DNA of 64,000 bases from Bacteroidales bacterium UBA1735 (GCA_002315745.1 DCID01000016.1:80402-144401), one strand, 5' to 3'; shown: positions 46,247-55,297, numbered from the stretch's first letter. A program made the numbers and translations. The notes: generated by a model not told the origin, from the letters alone.

Positions 46247-49056
46247 AGCACAATCTCCTCCTCTTGATGGTTGGTATCCTCTTTGTCTAACTCTGCTAAC
46301 TTAGCAGCTACACGCGAGGCGATATCATCCTTGTTTGTATAATTAGCCTGCAACGATAACAAGTACTGCCGTGCTTGGAAATCATCTCCGCGTTGATAAC
46401 TAATATCCGCCAAGAGAATCAGACTTCGTGCCAGCCAGTATTGCTGTTGCGTCGGTTGTTGTGCAAAAGACATGATCTCCGCCTCCGACTTCTCCAACGC
46501 GCCTAACTGATAATAGCAGTCTGCAAGCAAGTACTTACTCTCGGCACCTATCGCTGTACGCACATCGGTAGAGGTCTCTTCCAGATCGACCACAGCCAAT
46601 CCCCATTGTTTCAACGCATACTGCGCTTTAGCACGGGCGAAGAGCACTTTCTCCTTCAACTCGGCGTCGGGCTGATCATCCGCCACCACAGTCGCTATAT
46701 CAATCACATCCGTCCATTTATCCAATGCCTGTGCAGCATGGAGAGCGCCCATGCGAGCAGCCATTATATCCTTACGTTTAGACGCTAAGTTCGTTAACTT
46801 GCGGTAGAAGTTATACGCCTGCTCATAGTCCTTACGGTCGGCATAAATCTCGGCTGTCTTACGGCATGCATCCTCCGCATAGGGACTACCTACACGCGAG
46901 GCGAGCGGTTTATATTGCTCCAAAGCTGCCTCCATGTTCCCCTGACGATACTGCAATTCTGCTGCCTCGTACGACAACGAGTCGTCTCGAGTCGCCACTT
47001 GCATGTTGTACTTAGACAAACCCTTCGTGTACTTCAAGTAGTCATCGACCTTGTTCATCTCGATGCACACCGCCTCTAAGCCTTCGACTGCTGCGTACGC
47101 CTCCTGCGAAGCAGGGAAATGTTCGATCGTGTACTTATAAGCCGCCATCGCCTGCGGATAATCATGCGCATTGCGGTACGCCATCGCCCGCTCGATGCTC
47201 GCCGTACGGGCATACGAACTGCGTGGATAAGCCGATAATATCTTCTCGTAAGCGGCTATCGCTCCCTGCTCGTTGTTTAACGACAGGTACGCACGGGCTA
47301 TCTCATACAGCGCATCGTCTGCATAGTCCGACTTGGGATAGCGGTTCACTAACTGCTGCAAGACTTCTATCTTCTTCTCTTTCTTCTTCTGCAACCCCAA
47401 CGAATAACCATACTGGTACAGCGCATAGTCACTACCCTCCGCCGTCTTCTGCACGGCTTGGTCGTAATAGTTGTTCGCCTCGTCTAACCGATGCATATTG
47501 AACGCGCAGTCACCCATACGGTTCAGCGCATCCACGTATGTCTTCGCGTCCGACTTTGTTCTATTCAGATGGTTCTTATACGCCTCCAACGACTGCTGAT
47601 AATTGCCCTGTTGGAAATAGACATACCCGCGCAAGTAATACGCCATCGCATAGTTGGGGGACGTCTTTGCCTCGGCACAACTGAAGAACCGATCCAACTC
47701 TTTCTGACAAGCCTCATAATCCTTCAACCGATAGTGCGACTCCGCCAACCAGTAATACACATCCGTCATCACCGGTGTAGCCGTCCGCGCTTCTAAGACG
47801 GATTCGAACCACTCTATCGCCTTGTTCAAATCGCCACGTACGAACGCATCCGAACCCAATTGGAAACGCAGATACTGCTTGATCTCCAATAACTCCCGAT
47901 TAGGTTGGGCTATCGAATCCAACGCAGACAACGCTGCTTGGTAGTTCTTAGCCCGACGGAAAGCGTCTGCCATCAGTCGATAGATCTCATTCGCATACTC
48001 CGACTTAGGGTACTGCTTGAGAAAATCGGTGAATACCGACTCGCTCTCGCCTATGGACGAAGAGGACTGATAGACCGTCAGCGCGTAGTTATACAGCGCC
48101 TCATAATGCACTTTGGGATTGATATTAAAGTTCGAAGCCGTCAAGTACGCCAACTTCGCTTGCTCAATATTACCTAACTGCACGTACGCGTGACCTAGAC
48201 ATAAGTTCACATCCTCCGAGATAGCATCTTGCTGATGTTTGACGCGTTTCAAGGTCACGATCGCTTCGTTGTATTGTTTCAACCGATGTTGCGCCATACC
48301 TAACAGATACAGGTCATTGCGCAGCACCTCTAACTTAGCCGCCTTGAACGCCTTGTCATACGCCTGTAACTCACGCACCACATCGCTATAACGCTCCTCG
48401 CGATAGTAGATCTCACCGAGCATGCGGTGCAACTCGCCGTTGTTCGCATTGTCCGGCTGCTCCTCCAAGAGTAACTCCGCACGACTACGCACTTCCTCAT
48501 ATTGTTGCTTATCGTAGTAGATCTGCGCAATATAATACGGCACCGTCTTGCGATAAGCCGCCACGTTCTCCAAGGACAACAAGATAGGCAATGCCTTATC
48601 AAAGTCGCCTAACTTGTACTCACAGTACGCATAGTAATACCGAGCCTTCTGCTGATAGTCCGTCTCATGCTTTTGCAGGTTGAGGAAATAGGTCGCTGCC
48701 GTCTTATAATCACTCTGCATCAGCGACGCATAGCCGCGATAGAACTGATAAACGGGTTGGTGAGGACGGCTAATCAACCTATAATCGGACTTATCAAACT
48801 CCTTGATAGCCCGTTTATAGTGCCCTTTCTCCGTGATCACTACTGCTAACATAAAATGGATCTCGTCCGCATAGGTGGTATAAGGATACTGCTCTAAGTA
48901 CGCCCGCAACTGTTTCTGCGTGGACTTATCGCGCTTATCAAACACCTTAGAGACCCTGTTATACTCGGTCTCCATCTGGCTTACCGTCGCCGTCATTGGC
49001 GCCATCACGGCAAGCAACAAGATCAGGCATATCCCATGTCTTAAAGATAGGTTCAT
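46243..49056 (-). CDS. Secreted tetratricopeptide-repeat protein
   Basis: 937 aa with a signal peptide, then about twenty TPR-like helical hairpins along almost its full length (for example G-E-I-Y-Y-R-E-E-R-Y-S-D-V, and Y-L-R-G-Y-V-Y-F-Q-Q-G-N-Y-Q-Q-S-L). TPR solenoids are protein-binding scaffolds; here likely periplasmic. One nucleotide separates it from potD and it overlaps the barrel protein gene. Confidence 0.92.
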   Translation of the reverse strand: MNLSLRHGICLILLLAVMAPMTATVSQMETEYNRVSKVFDKRDKSTQKQLRAYLEQYPYTTYADEIHFMLAVVITEKGHYKRAIKEFDKSDYRLISRPHQPVYQFYRGYASLMQSDYKTAATYFLNLQKHETDYQQKARYYYAYCEYKLGDFDKALPILLSLENVAAYRKTVPYYIAQIYYDKQQYEEVRSRAELLLEEQPDNANNGELHRMLGEIYYREERYSDVVRELQAYDKAFKAAKLEVLRNDLYLLGMAQHRLKQYNEAIVTLKRVKHQQDAISEDVNLCLGHAYVQLGNIEQAKLAYLTASNFNINPKVHYEALYNYALTVYQSSSSIGESESVFTDFLKQYPKSEYANEIYRLMADAFRRAKNYQAALSALDSIAQPNRELLEIKQYLRFQLGSDAFVRGDLNKAIEWFESVLEARTATPVMTDVYYWLAESHYRLKDYEACQKELDRFFSCAEAKTSPNYAMAYYLRGYVYFQQGNYQQSLEAYKNHLNRTKSDAKTYVDALNRMGDCAFNMHRLDEANNYYDQAVQKTAEGSDYALYQYGYSLGLQKKKEKKIEVLQQLVNRYPKSDYADDALYEIARAYLSLNNEQGAIAAYEKILSAYPRSSYARTASIERAMAYRNAHDYPQAMAAYKYTIEHFPASQEAYAAVEGLEAVCIEMNKVDDYLKYTKGLSKYNMQVATRDDSLSYEAAELQYRQGNMEAALEQYKPLASRVGSPYAEDACRKTAEIYADRKDYEQAYNFYRKLTNLASKRKDIMAARMGALHAAQALDKWTDVIDIATVVADDQPDAELKEKVLFARAKAQYALKQWGLAVVDLEETSTDVRTAIGAESKYLLADCYYQLGALEKSEAEIMSFAQQPTQQQYWLARSLILLADISYQRGDDFQARQYLLSLQANYTNKDDIASRVAAKLAELDKEDTNHQEEEIVL

Positions 49057-49057
49057 A

Positions 49058-50392
49058 TTATCTCCTTCTACTTTTTACTTTTCGTTGCAGTTTTTGCTGC
49101 TTATGTTTATTCACTGTTTGCACGATGGCAAAGACGATAATGGCTAATACCACTAACACGATCACCATCACCATCGTCATGCTCAAGTTATCACCCTTCA
49201 CACGCGACCACATGGCGAGCATCTCTTTCGTATCCTCACCCGAGTCGTGCATCAGCGCACAACGCTCAATCACACTCACATCAGGATATTGGATATGATT
49301 GGCATGAACGGCAGTTGCCTCTTTGCCAAAGAAATAGGTCAAGTTCAGTGCCTCTGGGTTAGCCTCCTCGTCGTTTGCCCACTCGAGCACTTCGGGCGAA
49401 GCAATCACCGACACATACCCAATCTCTTCCATGTTCAGGATCGCGTTCTCCGGCATACACATATAATTGATGAAATACGCCGCCGCTTTCGTGTTCACCG
49501 CATACTTAGGGATCACCCAACCGTCGAACCACACGTTCGAACCCTCATTGGGCACCAAGTACTCTAACTTCAATCCCACTTCCTCAGCCTCCTGAATAGC
49601 CCATTGGGCGTCACCCGACCAACTGAGGTTCATCCAACTCTTACCCTTCGCCATCTCCTCTTTACCGAAATCCACTTCCCAGCCCGCGATGTTATCTTTG
49701 GCAGCCAACAGCACTTCCTCTACACGTTGAATACGCTCGGGTGTGATATGCTCCACCAACTCGCTGCGGGTCACTTCGCCACGGGCAATCTCATCGCGAT
49801 AGGCGTACAGCACGATGACCGAATAGACATCGCGGAATGCATCTTTCATGAAGATCTTACCGTAGAACTTAGGATCAGTAATCGCACCCCATGAACGCAA
49901 CTCATCGGCACTCACCAAGGCGGGGTTATACAGCCAGCCCGTCGTGCCCCACATATAGCCTATAGTGTAGTCCGATACGCGGATATCGCTACCCTTGGGA
50001 GCCATCTCTTGGAACTTCTCCATCGCAAACGGAGCTACTAACTGCGTGTAGTCGGGCGTCGAACCAAAATCCTTATTGATCTTCTGCAACAGATTAAGCC
50101 GCAGCATACGTTCGATGATATACTCGGACGGGCAAACGACATCATAATCCTCGTGTCCAATCTCAATCTCCGTCAGCATCGACTCGTTGATATCGAACGT
50201 CTGGTAGGTCACTTGCACTTCCTCGCCCGTCTGTTCGCGGTACCAGTCGGGGAACTTATCGAGCACATTAGTCATGTCGATGTAGTCCGCCCAGTTATAC
50301 ACTTTGAGCGTGTGCTCACGGTCGAGCGCCAACACAGTGGTTGACAATGCGCTCATCATCGCGCAGATAGTCAGTAAAAAGAAACGTTTCAT
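49058..50392 (-). CDS. potD: Spermidine/putrescine-binding protein PotD with C-terminal membrane anchor
   Basis: Substrate-binding protein of a polyamine ABC importer. L-K-V-Y-N-W-A-D-Y-I near the start and W-K-V/W-F-D-G-W-V-I-P-K type segments are typical of PotD. The 444-aa protein carries an extra C-terminal transmembrane helix (about 403-424) followed by a basic tail of 20 residues, so it is likely held in the inner membrane. The start overlaps the potC stop by 4 nt. Confidence 0.94.
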   Translation of the reverse strand: MKRFFLLTICAMMSALSTTVLALDREHTLKVYNWADYIDMTNVLDKFPDWYREQTGEEVQVTYQTFDINESMLTEIEIGHEDYDVVCPSEYIIERMLRLNLLQKINKDFGSTPDYTQLVAPFAMEKFQEMAPKGSDIRVSDYTIGYMWGTTGWLYNPALVSADELRSWGAITDPKFYGKIFMKDAFRDVYSVIVLYAYRDEIARGEVTRSELVEHITPERIQRVEEVLLAAKDNIAGWEVDFGKEEMAKGKSWMNLSWSGDAQWAIQEAEEVGLKLEYLVPNEGSNVWFDGWVIPKYAVNTKAAAYFINYMCMPENAILNMEEIGYVSVIASPEVLEWANDEEANPEALNLTYFFGKEATAVHANHIQYPDVSVIERCALMHDSGEDTKEMLAMWSRVKGDNLSMTMVMVIVLVVLAIIVFAIVQTVNKHKQQKLQRKVKSRRR

Positions 50393-51234
50393 TGTTTGAT
50401 TTGTTTTTTAGTTCGTATATTCATTATAATCAGTAGCACTAATATCGTCAGGAAAATGAGCGAGAACAGTGGTCTCAGTTCGGGGGTCAAACCACCCTTG
50501 CGCGCATCCGCATAGATAAAAGTAGATAATGTCTCCAATCCATTCGAGCCCTTCGTGAAGAACGTCACCCCGAAGTCGTCAATACTCAGTGTCAGCGACA
50601 GGATGAAACCACTCACCATGCCCGGCCACAACTCCGGCATCAGCACTTTGCGTAACGCTTGGAAGGGAGTAGCACCCAGATCCAACGCCGCCTCGTAGAT
50701 GTTCGGATTCATCTTATTGAGTCGCGGCATCACACTTAGCACCACATACGGCGTACAGAACACCACATGCGCGATGATCACCGTACCCAATCCGCGACTT
50801 ACGCCTAAGAACACGAAAAGTAAGAACAGCGATATACCCGTCAGAATGTCCGGGTTAATCATCGGTATCGAGTTCACGAACATCGCCAATCGGCGTTCGC
50901 GTTGCCGCATATTAAATATACCTATTGCCGCCAATGTGCCCAATAAGGTAGCCAACGTCGCCGCAATGATCGCTATCGAACCTGTGTATAGCAACGCGCG
51001 ATAGAGGTTCGGATCAACCCGCACCTGTGCCGCAAAGTCGTAACCAGCAAACAGGTTCTGATAGAGCGCAAACGTGAAACCCGTCCAGTTGCCGAACACC
51101 TTACTCTTCGTGAACGAGAACACGATGATCAGCAGTATTGGCGCATACAGCAGCACCAACAGCATCGCTAGATAGAGGTGTGCACCTATACGCGAACCCA
51201 AGCCTCTTTTCTCCACCATCGAATAGGTTTTCAT
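50389..51234 (-). CDS. potC: Polyamine ABC transporter permease PotC
   Basis: 281 aa, six transmembrane helices, with the permease EAA loop E-A-A-L-D-L-G-A-T-P-F-Q-A-L. S-I-D-D-F-G-V-T-F-F-T matches the PotC consensus. Overlaps potB and potD by 4 nt. Confidence 0.94.
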   Translation of the reverse strand: MKTYSMVEKRGLGSRIGAHLYLAMLLVLLYAPILLIIVFSFTKSKVFGNWTGFTFALYQNLFAGYDFAAQVRVDPNLYRALLYTGSIAIIAATLATLLGTLAAIGIFNMRQRERRLAMFVNSIPMINPDILTGISLFLLFVFLGVSRGLGTVIIAHVVFCTPYVVLSVMPRLNKMNPNIYEAALDLGATPFQALRKVLMPELWPGMVSGFILSLTLSIDDFGVTFFTKGSNGLETLSTFIYADARKGGLTPELRPLFSLIFLTILVLLIIMNIRTKKQIKQ

Positions 51235-52025
51235 AACAAACCTCCTTTCTGGTTATCCACATCGGCATCACCCTGTCCAAAGAAACTGGTCGCCGCAATA
51301 ATAACCAACATGATCAGCGACAATGCTGCGCCGTAGTTCCACATCGTCGTGCCACCTTCGCCAAAACTGCGTTGGATGAGCGAACCAAACAGCGTGATCT
51401 TATTATGCGTCAGTAACTCCGAGATAGCGAAGGTCGAGACCGTTGGCATGAACACCATCACGATACCCGAGTAGATACCTGGCGCCGACAGCGGCAGCAC
51501 CACTTTGGTGAACACTTTGCCCCGATTAGCACCCAAGTCCTGTGCCGCCTCGATGAGCGATAAGTCCATTTTCTGCAGCGTGTTATAGATAGGATAGATC
51601 ATGAACGGCAGAAAATCATATACCATACCGAACAGCAACGCTCCCTCGCCCAGCGGCAGGTTGAACATATGGAACAACTCCACCGTGGCAATCGTGCGCA
51701 GCAGGAAATTGATCCACATCGGCAAGATGAACAGCATCGCTATCACCGCCGGTGTGCGGAACGATCGCATCGCCATGATATACGCGGCAGGGTAACCCAA
51801 CACCAAGCATATCATCGTTGTCAGTAGCGCTATCGCGATGGAGTAGATAAACGTATTCACCGCCTCCGACTTGGAAAAGAACAGCAGGAAATTATGTATC
51901 GTGAAATGTCCCTGCATGTCGGTAAAGGCGTAGATACCTATCAACACCAGCGGCAGTAACACCAAGAATGCCATAAACAGCATATATGGCATCGCCCACG
52001 TCCGTCTATTTTGTAACACTCGCAT
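51231..52025 (-). CDS. potB: Polyamine ABC transporter permease PotB
   Basis: 264 aa, six transmembrane helices, EAA loop E-A-A-Q-D-L-G-A-N-R-G-K-V-F. M-V-Y-D-F-L-P-F-M-I-Y-P-I-Y matches PotB. Starts 13 nt after potA, after a C/T-rich tandem spacer. Confidence 0.94.
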   Translation of the reverse strand: MRVLQNRRTWAMPYMLFMAFLVLLPLVLIGIYAFTDMQGHFTIHNFLLFFSKSEAVNTFIYSIAIALLTTMICLVLGYPAAYIMAMRSFRTPAVIAMLFILPMWINFLLRTIATVELFHMFNLPLGEGALLFGMVYDFLPFMIYPIYNTLQKMDLSLIEAAQDLGANRGKVFTKVVLPLSAPGIYSGIVMVFMPTVSTFAISELLTHNKITLFGSLIQRSFGEGGTTMWNYGAALSLIMLVIIAATSFFGQGDADVDNQKGGLL

Positions 52026-52026
52026 A

Positions 52027-52064
52027 ACTCTCTACTCTCTACACTCTACCCTCTACACTCTCCA
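52027..52064. repeat. 7-bp word repeat (ACTCTAC-like) across the potA stop codon
   Basis: About five degenerate copies of CTCTAC/ACTCTAC fill the potA-potB spacer and extend into the last seven codons of potA, which read V-E-S-V-E-G-R-V. Confidence 0.8.
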
Positions 52065-53532
52065 CTTTATACAACCTTATCCAACTCGGCGCAATCTTTA
52101 TTCCGACGCGGTCACCCACATCCCAAATATCGTTCGTATCCACGTATATATCGTCCCCATCGTCGGTACGCACTTGCAGATGGTAGTGGTCGCCCTTATA
52201 CAGGATGAAATGTACCTCGCCGCTCAGCGTTCCATCTTCCTCATCGTCCTGCAGGTTGATATGGTTGAAGTCCACCTCTATCTCCACTTTCTCACCCACA
52301 TCGAAACGCTCTGCCGTACGGTCGGATATATCCCACTCCTCGTCGAGGAATGCCACGCGGTTGTCGGGTAGCACTTCGCCTTCGAACGAGTTATACAGGC
52401 GTGGCTTCGCCATTACTTGTATATCTTCGGGTTTAACGAGCAGTCCCACTTCCGTCTCTGGCTCAAAGCAATGATAATCCTGCACCATCAGTTCGTAGCC
52501 ATTATCCGTCAGCACCGTCATCTCATAATGCACGCCCTTGAAGATACAACTCTGCACCACTCCATGCAACTGCCACGGATCCTCTTTCTTCTTTCGCCCT
52601 CTTGCCTTCTCGCCTTTCGCCTTCTCGCCTTCTCGCCTTTCACTCTCACTTTCACTTTCCCTCTTCGCCTCAGCAATATACCAATCCTCCGGTCTCACTA
52701 CCACATCCACTTCCTGATCCTCGCCGAAGCCCTTATCTACACACTCGAAGTCGCGGTCGCAGAAGTGTACTAGTCGGTCTTTGACCATCGTTGCGTCAAG
52801 GATATTACTCTCGCCAATGAAGTTCGCCACAAAGCAGTTCTTCGGTTCGTTATACACATCCGTCGGTGTACCCACTTGTTGGATCTTGCCCTCGCGCATC
52901 ACCACCACGCGATCGGACAGCGTGAGTGCTTCCTCTTGGTCGTGGGTGACATAGATGAACGTGATACCAAGTTTCTTATGCATCTCGCGCAACTCCAACT
53001 GCATGTCCGCGCGCATCTTGCGATCCAATGCCGCCAACGGTTCGTCTAGCAGCAGTACCTCGGGCTCGTTGATGATAGCGCGGGCAATAGCTACGCGCTG
53101 TTGTTGACCACCCGAGAGCGAATCGACATCGCGGTACTCGTAGTCGGACATACTCACCATCTTGAGTGCTTTCTTCACGCGACGCTCCATCTCCACTTTT
53201 TCCACACCTTTGAGTTTGAGGCCAAAAGCCACGTTCTCAAACACGTTGAGGTGTGGGAACAGCGCATATTTCTGGAACACGGTATTGACAGGACGCAAGT
53301 GTGGCGGCATTTCCGTCACATCCTCGCCGTTAAGCAATATATCGCCCTCGGTCGCCACTTGGAAACCCGCTATACAGCGCAGCAGTGTGGTCTTTCCGCA
53401 GCCCGAAGGTCCCAGAATCGTCACAAACTCGCCCTTGCGCACTTGTAAACTCACATCGTCCAATGCGAACTTCCCATCCTCGAACTGTTTCGAGACATGG
53501 TTCACTTCAATGATATACTCTGACTTTGCCAT
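52039..53532 (-). CDS. potA: Polyamine ABC transporter ATPase PotA with charged low-complexity insertion
   Basis: Walker [10 protein letters not shown], signature L-S-G-G-Q-Q-Q-R, Walker [12 protein letters not shown], then C-terminal TOBE-type domains. At 497 aa it is longer than most PotA proteins. Part of this is a low-complexity segment at about residues 288-316 of repeated Glu-Ser, Gly-Glu-Lys-Ala-Lys and Arg/Lys words, encoded by a repetitive stretch at 52585-52671 (words such as CGCCTTCT). Its leader is filled by the 21-unit hexanucleotide array. First gene of the 12-gene directon. Confidence 0.94.
   Translation of the reverse strand: MAKSEYIIEVNHVSKQFEDGKFALDDVSLQVRKGEFVTILGPSGCGKTTLLRCIAGFQVATEGDILLNGEDVTEMPPHLRPVNTVFQKYALFPHLNVFENVAFGLKLKGVEKVEMERRVKKALKMVSMSDYEYRDVDSLSGGQQQRVAIARAIINEPEVLLLDEPLAALDRKMRADMQLELREMHKKLGITFIYVTHDQEEALTLSDRVVVMREGKIQQVGTPTDVYNEPKNCFVANFIGESNILDATMVKDRLVHFCDRDFECVDKGFGEDQEVDVVVRPEDWYIAEAKRESESESERREGEKAKGEKARGRKKKEDPWQLHGVVQSCIFKGVHYEMTVLTDNGYELMVQDYHCFEPETEVGLLVKPEDIQVMAKPRLYNSFEGEVLPDNRVAFLDEEWDISDRTAERFDVGEKVEIEVDFNHINLQDDEEDGTLSGEVHFILYKGDHYHLQVRTDDGDDIYVDTNDIWDVGDRVGIKIAPSWIRLYKVESVEGRV
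52585..52671. repeat. Degenerate CGCCTTCT/CACTTT word repeat inside potA
   Basis: C/T-rich repeats in frame, giving a Glu/Lys/Ser/Arg tract between the ATPase part and the TOBE region. A different word from the GTTRTS family, but the same outcome: an in-frame hydrophilic insertion. Confidence 0.8.
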
Positions 53533-53534
53533 TA

Positions 53535-53660
53535 GTTGTCGTTATGGTTATGGTTGTCGTTATGGTTATGGTTATCGTTATCGTTATCGTTGTGGTTATG
53601 GTTATCGTTGTGGTTGTGGTTGTGGTTGTGGTTATCGTTGTGGTTGTGGTTATGGTTATG
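53535..53660. repeat. Hexanucleotide GTTRTS array, locus D, filling the potA leader (21 units)
   Basis: Twenty-one perfect-register units of GTTGTC, GTTATG, GTTATC and GTTGTG. It starts 2 nt upstream of the potA start codon and ends about 20-25 nt from the predicted transcription start. The leader RNA therefore reads (AACNAY)n, with no G-rich ribosome-binding site and no AUG. Confidence 0.98.
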
Positions 53661-53687
53661 GTTTTATATATTATATAAAAAACGCTG

Positions 53688-53719
53688 CAAAGATACAAAA
53701 AAAAAATGGATTATGCAAA
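53688..53719 (-). promoter_or_regulatory. -33/-7 promoter for potA and the following directon
   Basis: -7 box TATCTTTG (53688-53695), 20-bp spacer, -33 box TTTG (53716-53719), minus strand. Confidence 0.85.
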
Positions 53720-53768
53720 CTTTTAACAAAAAAAGTGCAAAAATTGCACTCTTTTACAAAATCCGTGA

Positions 53769-53828
53769 TTTTTCACACATTTTTTCACACATTTTTTCAC
53801 CCTTTTTCTCACGCATCTTTCTCGCACA
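53769..53828. repeat. 12-bp period array (TTTTTCACACAT, about 5 degenerate units)
   Basis: The first two copies are perfect; later ones decay to TTTTTCACCCTT, TTTCTCACGCAT and CTTTCTCGCACA. It lies upstream of the potA -33 box. Confidence 0.85.
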
Positions 53829-53832
53829 TTCC

Positions 53833-53909
53833 CCGACGGTCACCCGACAGTCACCCGACAGTCAACCGACAGTCGGCATACAGTCGCCCGTCGGTCATTA
53901 GTCAGTCGT
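53833..53909. repeat. 11-bp period array (CCGACAGTCAC, 7 degenerate units)
   Basis: Units CCGACGGTCAC, CCGACAGTCAC, CCGACAGTCAA, CCGACAGTCGG, CATACAGTCGC, CCGTCGGTCAT, TAGTCAGTCGT. It follows the 12-bp array without a gap of note. The rest of the geneless stretch up to 53983 shows no further structure. Confidence 0.9.
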
Positions 53910-53983
53910 AGCACCTTTGCAAGGCATTTGCTAAAGATACCCTAAACCTCTGGTAAAGTCCCCTAAAACACGCAAACACCCAC

Positions 53984-54015
53984 AAAAAAAGTGACCCGAA
54001 AGGATCACTTTTTTT
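53984..54015 (-). terminator. Intrinsic terminator of the small-peptide gene
   Basis: Stem AAAAAAAGTGA-CC / GG-ATCACTTTTTTT with a CGAAA loop and one bulged base; 3 nt past the peptide stop. Its A/T arms make it usable in both directions. Confidence 0.85.
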
Positions 54016-54018
54016 GAA

Positions 54019-54153
54019 TTAGACGATGATGCGGGTAGGCGGAATCGCAGAGCCACTTTGGATAATACCACCTTCTTCTCCACCAGGGTTTAGCCCCATT
54101 ATAGTTTCAGGAAAAACTCTCTCCGTTATTGGAATTATATATTGCTTTTTCAT
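54019..54153 (-). CDS. Small 44-residue MKK-type peptide, unknown function
   Basis: ATG at 54153, TAA at 54019-54021. N-terminus MKKQYIIPITERVFPE, a Gly/Glu stretch N-P-G-G-E-E-G-G, and a C-terminus A-I-P-P-T-R-I-I-V. It has no signal peptide and no transmembrane helix. Short Bacteroidales ORFs starting MKKxYxxP are common and unassigned (recalled, not searched). It is followed at once by a strong terminator and lies 67 nt after the secreted-protein gene, which shares its promoter type with the other small-peptide locus. Both peptide genes are exactly 44 codons plus stop. Confidence 0.7.
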   Translation of the reverse strand: MKKQYIIPITERVFPETIMGLNPGGEEGGIIQSGSAIPPTRIIV

Positions 54154-54220
54154 AAAATCTTTGATTTTTAACTTATAACACTTTCAACTTAGAACTTTTA
54201 GAACTTCTTCAACTTTCAAT

Positions 54221-55237
54221 TTATTGCACGCGTTGTCCAAAGGCATTGTACTTGGTACCATCTGCCGCTTCAAGGATCAATTGACCATTCTCAATGCGTT
54301 TGTTGGTCTCTTTACCCAGATAAATAGGATGCTCAAAATCTACTTGATACAAACCCGTAGCCGCATCACGACCTACGTTAAACGCAATGGCATTGGAGGA
54401 CACTCTACGTGGTACTTTTGGCGCGTCCGAGCATGGATAATGGATATCATTATTTATTCCTGAATGGGGTTCAGGCTCAATAGGATGAGTATTCCATCTC
54501 CAAGGCACACACTCAAAGTTACCTTTGAAATAACCACGGTGAGCAGGCATAGTAACTTTCGTTACCTGCTCTAAATATTGTTTATTCTCTACATCTTGCG
54601 TTAGTACAGTTACAGGCGTGTTAATTGTCGTTTGTTCAAACGTGCCCCAGAAACCATTCACACGTACAGGTGCGGTAGCCACATCTTCTGTATCTACATA
54701 AATCTTACGATCTGCCAATTTTGTATCGCCACAGGCAGTATAGAAATAGGCACCACCTGCTTTCATGCGGTAATCATATTGTGTCTCTTCATCATAATTA
54801 TATGCCCAATCAATATATACTTTTCCATCAGAACATGGATTTGCGCCCGTTCCCTGGTCTTCTGGACAAAATGGTTCATCAGAAGTCTCATACCACTGAT
54901 GACCATCGTAATATGTCTGTCCATAACCATAGCAAACGGTGTGTTCCTCGAGCACCAATCGCGCCACCTCAGTCGCGGGCGAGTCACCATCATTCTTACC
55001 ACCATTATACAACTTATCTACGCAGAGGATATCATAGATTTTGATACCCTGTGTGGCTACAATTCGCTCAGGAACACAAATGGTACCAAAGGAGTTTGAA
55101 GTTGAGAAAGTAGTAATCTCGGGCAAATTGTAATAACCTAAATTTCTCTCTGTTCCATCAGGATACATACGCGCCCAAGAGGGAACGCTAACGAGCAGCG
55201 CCGCTGCCAGTAGCAAAAATGAAAATTGTTTTCTCAT
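54221..55237 (-). CDS. Secreted protein with short C-terminal sorting-like motif
   Basis: About 338 aa; signal peptide MRKQFSFLLLAAALLVSVPSWA from ATG 55237 (ATG 55243 is possible). The mature part is rich in Tyr, Gly, Asn and Cys. The C-terminus R-I-E-N-G-Q-L-I-L-E-A-A-D-G-T-K-Y-N-A-F-G-Q-R-V-Q resembles the ends of many Bacteroidales exported proteins and the Y-N-x-x-G-x-x-V element of T9SS type A tails, but is too short for a full sorting domain. No enzyme family was recognised. Its promoter block is nearly identical to that of the lipoprotein locus at 58327-62607. Confidence 0.75.
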   Translation of the reverse strand: MRKQFSFLLLAAALLVSVPSWARMYPDGTERNLGYYNLPEITTFSTSNSFGTICVPERIVATQGIKIYDILCVDKLYNGGKNDGDSPATEVARLVLEEHTVCYGYGQTYYDGHQWYETSDEPFCPEDQGTGANPCSDGKVYIDWAYNYDEETQYDYRMKAGGAYFYTACGDTKLADRKIYVDTEDVATAPVRVNGFWGTFEQTTINTPVTVLTQDVENKQYLEQVTKVTMPAHRGYFKGNFECVPWRWNTHPIEPEPHSGINNDIHYPCSDAPKVPRRVSSNAIAFNVGRDAATGLYQVDFEHPIYLGKETNKRIENGQLILEAADGTKYNAFGQRVQ

Positions 55238-55297
55238 AATCATGTATAAATGTTTAAAAATTTAATCGCCCTACGGGCTGTTTAATTAAATCGCCTG

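Noticed and set aside
53535..53660. CRISPR array
   Set aside because: Uninterrupted 6-bp units without spacers and no cas genes.
53162..53911. Long plus-strand open frames through the potA leader and upstream arrays
   Set aside because: They are antisense to potA and owe their length to the stop-free repeat; the products are low-complexity and match no family.
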